A DNA stretch of 64,000 bases, from contig JBAKBP010000685.1 of NCBI GenBank assembly GCA_037953745.1, positions 1-64,000 of the forward strand, written 5' to 3'. Positions 56,635-64,000 of this stretch are shown here, in pieces. How positions within the stretch are numbered: position 1 is the stretch's first letter; each line of letters begins with the position of its first letter. The position numbers and the translations under genes are program-made. Source of the DNA: Lithodes maja. Taxonomy: Eukaryota > Arthropoda > Malacostraca > Decapoda > Lithodidae. The notes under the pieces were generated by a model. That model worked only from the letters and a program-made list of their open reading frames with translations, ran no database searches and had not been told where the DNA came from.

Positions 56635-57123
56635 TTAACCCTTCCTCCCCGGGCTGTCTTACCCAATGACGGTCGCCCCTACCCGGGCGATATGGCCGAA
56701 AAACTTCTAGGCCTAGGCTACCATATTTATGTTTATTTTCACTGCTAGAACTTTCCCACTCATCTATAATCGTAGTGCGGGTTTCAATCTGTATTTTGGC
56801 ATTGAGTAGAGCTCTGTAAGTCAACTGGTTCAGTTGTGATGACGATTTCAGTGGAGCCAATATTGCAGAGATGTTGCCAATATGGGGGCTTTTTAGACAC
56901 TAATTTCGTCATGACGTCAGAACAATAACATTGAGGAGTCTTCTCCTTCTTGTTTTCGGAGGTGCGGTGACGAACGCTTGGGTTTGTTGACATACGTCGT
57001 ACGCACGGCGTTCGGACCAAGCTTAATTAGGCTATTAAGCTTATGCCTTAGATAAGGCATACCGGGTAGTGGCCCTTCTTTCGTGCTGTCCTTACCTAAG
57101 GCAGACCGGGTAGGAAGGGTTAA
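56635..57123. mobile_element. piggyBac-type MITE A3
   Basis: TTAA-CCCTTCCTCCCCGG to ACCGGGTAGGAAGGG-TTAA. Read from the right end, the two modules after CCCGG are TCTGCCTTAGGTAAGGACA and TATGCCTTATCTAAGGCATA, both dyads. It shares the GAGTAGAGCTCTGTAAGTC subterminal block. Confidence 0.88.
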
Positions 57124-57441
57124 AGTAAATTTCAAAATGTGCTAGATCAGAGTTGTGGGAAAACACGCTTGTAATATTGCCTTAACATGTAACATTAAGG
57201 GAAGATTTCCACTTCAGTTTTTTTCTGGACCCCCTTCTCCCACATCTTTGACCTCATTAGTTTTTGAGATTTATGACGTTCGCCCTATTAGCTTGCCGAT
57301 TTAAAGATTTTTCACTCCATTTCTGTTATTTTAAGACGTGCCAATTAGGTGTTAACATTTTCCTGGCAAGCGATAGCAAGTCAGTAATTTAGGAGGAATC
57401 GGCCTTGGGCTTGGACATTTTTCTACCGACAAATTTACACA

Positions 57442-58002
57442 TTAACCCTCGTGGCCCGGGCTGCCTTTCTAAATGACTGAGCTCGTATCCGGGCGATCTG
57501 GCCAAAAAACTTCTAGGCCTAGGCTACCGTATCTTTGTTATTTTAACTGCTAGAAATTTCCCACGCATCCCTAAACGTAGTGCGGTTTCCAATCTGTAGA
57601 CTGGTGTTGAGTAGAGCTCTCTAAGTCAACTGGTTCAGTTGTGATGACGATTTCCGTAGAGCGAATTTTACCGCGATGTTGACAATATCGGAGCTAGACA
57701 CTAATTTCGTCATATCATAATAATAATAATAATAATAATAAGCATGTTACTTATTTCTCATAAGCGCCAATTTTTCCGAAGAATTCACTAGCGCTCGAAA
57801 AGACAACAACATTGATCCGACATCTCCTTGTTTTCGGAGATGCGGTGACGCAATAAACGGCTTTGTTTATATGCGTCGGACGCACGGCGTTCAGACCAAG
57901 CTGAATAGGCTTTCAAGCTTACTGTCTGTTAAAAGGACACCCGGGTACCGGCCCATCTGCCGCAGTGTCCTTTTAAAAGGTCACCCGGGCTGGAAGGGTT
58001 AA
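57442..58002. mobile_element. piggyBac-type MITE A2 with a LINE-C tail inserted
   Basis: TTAA-CCCTCGTGGCCCGG to GGGCTGGAAGGG-TTAA. Right-end modules are GTGACCTTTTAAAAGGACAC and GGTGTCCTTTTAACAGACA. An antisense LINE-C 3' end is inserted at 57716-57806. Confidence 0.88.
57716..57806 (-). mobile_element. LINE-C 3' end, about 90 bp
   Basis: TAA-repeat followed by AGCATGTTACTTATTTCTCA and AGAATTCACTAGCGCTCGAA, the exact inverse of LINE-C at about 16050-16135. Confidence 0.88.
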
Positions 58003-58055
58003 ATCTCGAGGGGGGGGGGCCTTTTAAAGCTTGATAGAAATCTAAAAAACTACCT

Positions 58056-58473
58056 TTAACCCTTGTCTAGGGTTTTTTTTTTTGGGCTTATTTGGGCATA
58101 TTCAGGCCCTCCTGCATGAAAAAAAAAAAAAAAAAAATTAGCAAAAAATTAGGTGCTAAAAGCTTCAAAATGAGACCAGAACGAACTACGTAGCACTCGT
58201 GGTTCTCATACAGTGATACCAGTAACATGGGAGTTTAGCATATAGCGGCATATTTTTCCCAGCTATGCTCACTACTGGCTACACTGCCGGCCTCTCGAGA
58301 ACACAGGGAACATGAGTTAATGGGCGGCAGTAAGCCCTGGGAGTCGGCTGTCTGGCCCGCTGCGCTCCCGGCCATTTGCACTCGATTTTAACCCTTTAAA
58401 AGCCTTAATAATGCTCCTAACTTGCTGCAAATTGTAACCGGACTTAAGTCCGACCCCGATCTTTAAGGGTTAA
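58056..58473. mobile_element. Candidate TTAA element
   Basis: TTAACCCTTGTCTAGGG at the left and GATCTTTAAGGGTTAA at the right. An internal TTAACCCTTTAAAAG at about 58388 could make the last 86 bp a separate small palindromic unit. End identity is limited. Confidence 0.45.
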
Positions 58474-58535
58474 GGACTGGTGTTCTTTTGAATGCTTATA
58501 GCAAAGTTAAGTATGGAGTTTCCCAAGTGCCAGAG

Positions 58536-58572
<37 letters not shown>

Positions 58573-58837
58573 TCACAAATTGTGAAGGTTTTAATTATCT
58601 ACAATATCCCTTATTAGTCAGCTCTGGCACTGCTATGTTTAGTAGCTATTATTAAATACAATAGTGTATCCCACTAGTAATACATTCCCCCTTCTCCAAA
58701 TTATGACCAAAATGCATAACTAAAAACAATTACCATGCATGCGTAGTTTGGCAAATAGAATCGAACATCCTCCAATTCCATTCCATCGCTCATAAGATAG
58801 TTTAAATTAATCCAGTAAAGTAATATAGTGGACTGAC
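58474..58837. other. Intron with a TA microsatellite
   Basis: TA-repeat at about 58541-58572; otherwise AT-rich. It ends at the donor of the exon at 58838. Confidence 0.6.
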
Positions 58838-58993
58838 CTGCTCAATTAGTTCCTGCTCGGAGATCTGCACCTCCTGTTGGTCGGGGCCATAGCGAGCGCG
58901 CAGGTAGGTCAGCTGGTCGTGCATCAGTTGTCGCAGCATGAAGAACAGCAACTCATTGTTGTCGCGCTTGAAGGACAGGTACCTCGAGAAGTT
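58838..58993 (-). CDS. Internal coding exon of the unrecognised conserved gene
   Basis: Minus strand: acceptor CTTTCAG (58994-59000), 52 codons NFSRYLSFKRDNNELLFFML, RQLMHDQLTYLRARYGPDQQ, EVQISEQELIEQ, donor GTCAGT (58837-58832). Both ends are phase 0. The sequence is helical and GC-richer than its surroundings, as expected of coding DNA. Earlier exons should lie at higher coordinates, but none was recognised before the piggyBac element. Family unknown. Confidence 0.8.
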
Positions 58994-59852
58994 CTGAAAG
59001 TATATCATTATATTTTCATCCACCCATAAAATATTTTATGATTTATCTGCAACGTAAAATAAGAGATTTTTAAGTACTGTACTGACAAAATATAAATCAC
59101 TTGAAAGAACATTAAGAACTTTCGAAAAAGTAACATTCAATTCTAAATTCTAATTATTAAACTGTTTCCACCAGCGACAGCTAAATAAGTAATTTATAAT
59201 GGGGGTCAGGTGCCAGTTAGACTAGATAATAGCCAGTCAGGCGCTCAGCCCGGGGAGCCGGTTATATAGGAAGGGCCCTGCCTGGAAGTACTATATGTGG
59301 GCGGACATTGTGGTGTAGTTCCGCTGCGTGTCTGCCTGCTGTGACCGGAATTTCTCCGGGAGATCTGGGACCTGGGATTCTTTTGCTGGGGACCCCTTTT
59401 GGTCCATGGTCTCTGGGTTTTCTGGGCAACCTAGATGTTTGTGAATTTTCTATTTTTATTATTTTGTGGTTTCTGTTCAGGCTCTGTCTCAAGTCGGCCA
59501 CCCCCAGCAATAGGGAATGTGTGAGTATATACGTACATATATACAATGGTTTAACGTTGATTTCCATCACATACTTTCTAACTGCTCAGACGTGGTTGCC
59601 TTTATATACGTACATACATACAATGGTTTAACGTTGATTTCCATTATATACATTCTAACTGCTCAGACGTGGTTGCCTTTCTGCAGTTGGAATATAATAC
59701 AATAAATTACCTATCACAACACTGCCCCATCATGTCAGCACTTTGGCTGATGTTGGCTTAGTGCTAACCGTGCCGCACCAAGACTCAACCAAGTCCAACT
59801 GCAGCACCTGCAGTATCTGCAAACCACACTTCAACAGTGCTACAAGACAGTA
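58994..59852. repeat. Intron with repeat I and a 77-bp tandem duplication
   Basis: 59210-59522 is repeat I. CAATGGTTTAACGTTGATTT occurs at 59544 and again at 59621 with about 77 bp of near-identical unit. 59745-59830 resembles 42860-42955. Confidence 0.55.
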
Positions 59853-60254
59853 CAGTAAAAACCTTGCACTTTTGGGCTAATTGGGGGAGAGCCTGCCCAA
59901 AAAGACTGATTTTTCTGAAAGTCTGAAACTCCGCACTCCGACCTCAGACTTCCGGAAAAGTCCGAAAGTATGAGAAATATAGTCCAGACAAGATCTTACA
60001 TCTGGACTATATTACTCACACTTCCAGACTTTTCCGGAAGTCTGAATAATATAGTCCCGACAAGATCCCACATTTCTGGACTATATAACTCAGACTTCTA
60101 GAAAAGCCTGGAAGTCTGAGCAATATAGTCCGCATGTGATCGTATCCGGACTACTGTATATTTCTCAGACTTCCGGAAAAGTCCGAATTGAATTGCTAGT
60201 CTGGAAGTCGCGGGTTTCCGGATTGGCGGGGTCCGAATGGGCGAGGTTTTACTG
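59853..60254. mobile_element. pogo/Tigger-like MITE with internal palindromic repeats
   Basis: CAGTAAAAACCTTGC at the left and GGGCGAGGTTTTACTG at the right, TA at 59851-59852 and 60255-60256. The interior is built from alternating copies of GACTTCCGGAAAAGTC-type palindromes and GGACTATATT/AATATAGTCC words. Confidence 0.85.
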
Positions 60255-61157
60255 TACCATACCAAGACCTTACTATACATTAGGCAACTTGGACTTTGGA
60301 ACAACAAAATCCTGCCAAAATACTGCCCCACCATGTAAATCCCGTGGCTGACTCTGGTGTGATGCCAAACAGCACCCAGCTAAGACAAGTAAAGTCCCCT
60401 GTGGCACCTATCCGTGCCCCACCCGCCTCGGCAGTGCCAATAGCAAGACTTGATTGCATAGTCATGGCTATTGGTCCACAAGTCTACCACCCTCCCCCTA
60501 TTAGTAGCCTTGTACGACAAGCAGTAGTTTGATATGTATGATCACTAGACAAACCAGTAAGTTCAGGTGAGTTAAACCTATTTGATGTAAGGCATGTCTT
60601 TCTGGACCATCCCGTTTTCACTCTATATAGAGATTTCAAGACGCTTCACTTTGTTAGTTTGGCGATTATAAGATACTTCACCCCATTCAGTTGTAAATAT
60701 TTTCTGGGCGAGCAAACTGCCAAATTTTTCTACCATATTTAAATTGAAGTCTGGGGGGCCTTTTTTAGTTCTTAGTCTGAGAGGCAAACTACAAATGCAT
60801 TGCTCGAAAATGGCTGGATCAATCAAATCCCTCGATACATACATACAAGTTTAAAGACTTTTGTCCACAGAGAATGTGGTTACAGTCTCACATCCTAAAT
60901 GGCAGCTTTCCAGGCAGCCCTGTTAACCCTATTCGATGCAAGGGTCTGGATATTTCCGTATTGACGACGCTATGGTCATAGAACAATAATTAGGCTAGTA
61001 TAAATAATCACTTAGATATCGAACGATTTATGATGGCTTCGCTGGGTTGACTGATGTACGATAACATATCGTACAACGCAGGTTTCTCTCTCTCTCCACA
61101 CAAACCGAAAAGTTGGCTTTGATGACTGGTATTTCACTAACTCAAAAGTAAACTTTG
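60255..61157. other. Spacer before the piggyBac element
   Basis: 60340-60470 resembles the repeat at 42860-42955 and 59745-59830. A TTAACCCTATTCGATGCAAG at about 60922 could be another TTAA end. No coding exon recognised. Confidence 0.35.
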
Positions 61158-61569
61158 TTAACCCTCCGACCCCGGCTAGGGAATATCGTAACTGTACTCT
61201 GTGTCCGGGGGTTTTCAGGAATTTTGGTACAAGTTGACTCACATGTTACTCCTGAAATACATTACACAAAGTTATAAAAAAAACAGAAAAATGTAGCACA
61301 AACCTTCATGTGTAGAATGCCGTTGAGTAGAGGTCTCTAGCCCAAGTGATTGCATAATGGTGAGCGCGGGAAGTGGAGTGATTTTTATGCGTGAAAATCA
61401 TCCCGCGTTCGGATGCGTCGCCTTGGCCCAGGCCGCGGCTCGTCGCGCCAAACTTTTTACCTCCCGGAGGCGATTTTATGTATTGATAGTGATGTTATTA
61501 TAGTTATTTGGAGTCCAATTATATAAAATATGTGTATTAGGCTATCATTTTCACTAATATTTCACATTT

Positions 61570-62050
61570 TCACTCGATACCGTAGTTTTTATGAGTAATT
61601 GAGGTAGGTTATTGTTATATTAGGCACTGATTATTCGTTATCACAGGTGTTTATTATACTTTGGCCATCAAATCTTAGGTCTTGTGTCACTTTCACTTTG
61701 ACAAATATGCTTTAGAGAGTGTCACTGTCACTGATAATGCTCATTTTCACTTGATACGGTACATTTTATTAGTAATTGAGGTAGGTTATTGTTATATTAG
61801 GCACTGATTATTCGTTATCACAGGTGTTTATTATACTTTGGCCATCTAATATTAGTTCGTGTGTCACTTTCACTTTGGTAAATATGCTTGAGAGAGTGTC
61901 ACTTTCACTGATAATGCTCATTTTCACTTGATACGGTACATTTTATTAGTAATTGAGGTAGGTTATTGTTATATTAGGCACTGATTATTCGTTATCACAG
62001 GTGTTTATTATACTTTGGCCATCTAATATTATGTCATGTGTCACTTTCAC
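61570..62050. repeat. 177-bp tandem repeat, nearly three units
   Basis: GAGGTAGGTTATTGTTATAT recurs at 61601, 61778 and 61955, a period of 177 bp. Units also share GTGTCACTTTCACTT and CATTTTCACTTGATACGG. It lies in the piggyBac 3' non-coding part. Confidence 0.85.
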
Positions 62051-62232
62051 TTAGTTATATGCTTTGTAAACGTTTTATATACAATTTATTGTGTCTTTTT
62101 TCACTTATTTATATATGTTTTCATAATACATGACTTTTTTTATCACAATACACCTGTACATTGTTTTATTTCCACTTGTTGCCTATATACATACATATTG
62201 TCAGTCTTTGGTACTTTCACTATGATTATTAG

Positions 62233-63996
62233 TTAGTACTCCTGCTTGCTGTGGTATTCAGCAAAGCACGGTATAGGACATAGTGACAGTCGGCACTCCA
62301 CACACTGCATGGTGGTCTTTTTCTGCTTCCTCGGCCTCACCTGGCTGTTCCAGCAGACATGGCACCGCCTTCTGCTAATGGTGACTCCATCTCGTTCCAG
62401 AGGCAGGTAACCGAGCTTGTGCACACTTACAAACTGTGCAGCCTGCATGCGGTCCTGAACGGGGCGCCCAGGTTGTGCCACTGCCCTCTGTGGCATAGCA
62501 TACCTGTCCAGGAGCTCCACCAACACCTGTTTTTGGAACCTCCGCAGGCTACTGAACTTCCTGGGTGTGCGCGGATTCCGAAGCCTGTAGATATTATAGG
62601 CATTCAGCATTGACATGTCCACCATGTGCAGAAAGAACTTTTTGTACCATCTGCACGAGGTACGCAGACAGTCGATGAAGCCTATCTGCATGTCGGACTT
62701 GTCCACCAGCCTCATATTGATGTTGTAGTCCAGGACAGCATCGGGCTTGGTCACCCTGACTTTGGTGCGGCGATCCACCTTGCCAGTCTCAACCATTTCC
62801 CCCTTGTGGACGGTGCTCAGGATGTTGACCTTCCGCTGGTCGTGCCAGTGGATAGCCAGAATGGGTCCCGACTTCTTCTTGAAGACATCGCCTTTCTTTG
62901 TTTTAGGAGGGAAACTTGGCATGCCCTTCCTTTTCCCTCGTACTGTGCCTACAGTCCCCGTCTGGCGCTCATGGAGGTACTTTGAGAGAGTGGGGGACGT
63001 GTAGTAGTTGTCCGTGTAGAGGACGTGATTCTTTTCGAAGTACCGGTTCATCATGGCTTGAACCACTGCTCCGCCAAAGCCAATGAGGGGGTCTATTGCC
63101 ACGTCCCCTTCCTTCCCGCTGTAGACCAGGAAGTCCAGGACATAGCCAGTTTGGCAATCGCACAGCACAAAGAACTTTATACCAAAGCGATGTCTCTTTG
63201 AGGGGATGTACTGCCTGAAGCTCAGCTTTCCCCGGAACAGCACAAGAGACTCGTCAATACAGACGTTGCAGAAGGGCATGAAGTAGGACGTGAAACGTTC
63301 TCTCATCATCTCGTACAACGTCCTAATTTTCCACAGTTTGTCAGGGAGATGCATGTCGGTGTTGGTGACAAGATGGAGCGCTCCGAGGATGTCGAGGTAC
63401 CGGTCCCGAGAGATGTATTTCCCGAAGGCAGGGGTGGATATTAGATCTTTGGTGATCCAATAGTCAGCCAACCTGTGCTTCTTCACATGAGGCATTAGCA
63501 TGGTGATTGCCAGGAACACCATGAACTCGGGATGAGTCACTGGGGTCCACCGCTTCATGTGGCCCTTGGTCACCTTGCCAAAAAAGTTAACCTGGATTTG
63601 GTAATGCTTATTTGTCTCTTTTATGACAAAGTCAGTAACCTCCTTATCAAAAAAAGCCTCAAAAAGCTCATGTGGTCGAGCATTGGGGCCTGCAGGAAAA
63701 CTTGGGGTAACTCCTGGAGCATCCTGTACCTCATCAAAAGGGGTTACATCAGGGTCAATGACTTGATCAGCAGCCACATCCTGCCAGTTGAAAACATAAA
63801 ATCCGTCCTTCTGGCGACGCTGACGAGGAGCTACAGCGGGGGCAGCACGCCCACGAACTTTGGCGGCGCGAACCCTAGGGCGGCCAGGAGCGCGACGGCG
63901 CCCAGGCCCAGCCCGGCGGCCAGCCAGGCGGCCAGGGCGGCCAGGAGCACGACGGCCCTGGGCAAAGCGTCTGGGTTGAGGGTCGTCGATGTCCAT
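62233..63996 (-). CDS. piggyBac transposase (DDE_Tnp_1_7 type), 587 aa, intact
   Basis: Cut-and-paste DNA transposase acting at TTAA sites in the nucleus. The frame is uninterrupted from ATG (63996-63994) to stop, and 587 residues is the usual family size. Residues 1-65 are Arg/Pro/Gly-rich and basic. The catalytic domain follows, from about 105: CNVCIDESLVLFRGK (first Asp about 248), HVLYTDNYYTSPTL (second Asp about 329) and NINMRLVDKSD (third Asp about 432). The C-terminus is a cysteine-rich, zinc-binding-like domain (CHVC ... CVEC ... CPIPC ... H, residues 545-582). This start is the first ATG available, and the window ends four bases upstream of it, so a longer N-terminus cannot be ruled out. 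It is the likely mobilising enzyme for the TTAA MITEs in this window; that link is inference. Confidence 0.93.
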   Translation of the reverse strand: MDIDDPQPRRFAQGRRAPGRPGRLAGRRAGPGRRRAPGRPRVRAAKVRGRAAPAVAPRQRRQKDGFYVFNWQDVAADQVIDPDVTPFDEVQDAPGVTPSFPAGPNARPHELFEAFFDKEVTDFVIKETNKHYQIQVNFFGKVTKGHMKRWTPVTHPEFMVFLAITMLMPHVKKHRLADYWITKDLISTPAFGKYISRDRYLDILGALHLVTNTDMHLPDKLWKIRTLYEMMRERFTSYFMPFCNVCIDESLVLFRGKLSFRQYIPSKRHRFGIKFFVLCDCQTGYVLDFLVYSGKEGDVAIDPLIGFGGAVVQAMMNRYFEKNHVLYTDNYYTSPTLSKYLHERQTGTVGTVRGKRKGMPSFPPKTKKGDVFKKKSGPILAIHWHDQRKVNILSTVHKGEMVETGKVDRRTKVRVTKPDAVLDYNINMRLVDKSDMQIGFIDCLRTSCRWYKKFFLHMVDMSMLNAYNIYRLRNPRTPRKFSSLRRFQKQVLVELLDRYAMPQRAVAQPGRPVQDRMQAAQFVSVHKLGYLPLERDGVTISRRRCHVCWNSQVRPRKQKKTTMQCVECRLSLCPIPCFAEYHSKQEY

Positions 63997-64000
63997 AAAT

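Larger units (their letters stand above)
61158..64000 (-). mobile_element. piggyBac element with intact transposase, one end beyond the window
   Basis: The end visible here is TTAA (61158-61161) followed by CCCTCCGACCCCGG, matching MITE B ends. A subterminal block TAGAATGCCGTTGAGTAGAG near 61313 matches TAGAATGGCATTAAGTAGAG in the MITEs. Between this end and the transposase stop is a 177-bp tandem array (about 61570-62040). The transposase reads leftwards from 63996. Confidence 0.85.

Noticed and set aside
60623..60844. Minus-strand 73-codon frame as another exon of the unknown gene
   Set aside because: No convincing splice acceptor and donor in phase, and parts resemble other non-coding stretches in the window (about 57340-57400).

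Overview
This is eukaryotic nuclear DNA, most likely from an arthropod with a large, repeat-rich genome; a decapod crustacean would fit. The support is a spliced host gene with GT-AG introns, animal-type mobile elements (CR1/L2-like and other LINEs, Penelope-like, Ty3/gypsy-like LTR, piggyBac, pogo/Tc1-like) and no bacterial signals. The lineage call is inference.

Two host genes are visible. The first is uroporphyrinogen decarboxylase (UROD, heme biosynthesis) on the + strand. Seven coding exons (5326-5443, 5727-5905, 6474-6635, 11716-11877, 21707-21844, 28497-28664, 39273-39415/9) cover nearly the whole protein, about 357 residues. Only the first few codons, on an upstream exon, are missing. 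All introns are GT-AG and the exons join without frameshift or stop, so the gene looks functional although its introns reach about 10.6 kb and are packed with transposons. The second gene is on the - strand and shows only its last two coding exons (58838-58993 and 55131-55241). They encode a conserved-looking C-terminus that I do not recognise.

Almost everything else is mobile DNA. By region: 1-4200, a CR1-like LINE end and an antisense LINE-B cut by a pogo-like MITE; 4477-5003, a full-length (AAC)n-tailed retroposon with a 14-bp target duplication; 6655-10024, nested TTAA-flanked MITEs and two hairpin sequences; 12531-19450, LINE fragments, a 2.5-kb L2/CR1-like LINE and an antisense Penelope-like element; 24125-28325, a several-level transposon nest; 29163-37853, a young LTR retrotransposon with near-identical 1.86-kb LTRs; 41370-52520, two pogo-like MITEs carrying a 261-bp tandem array, two near-identical LINE-B copies and an RTE-like LINE; 56635-58473, more TTAA MITEs; 61158-64000, a piggyBac element with an intact transposase gene, cut by the window end.

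The most interesting structure is the TTAA-flanked MITE set. Its members share termini and a subterminal block with the piggyBac element at the right edge. They also carry a CCCGG-plus-palindrome module twice near one end. The palindrome sequence differs between subfamilies, but the two copies in one element stay alike. Other strong points are direct empty-site/filled-site comparisons inside the window, a strong excess of TACAGTA/TACTGTA heptamers that look like Tc1-type excision footprints, and an LTR element in which an integrase-tail-like motif lies upstream of the reverse-transcriptase remnant.
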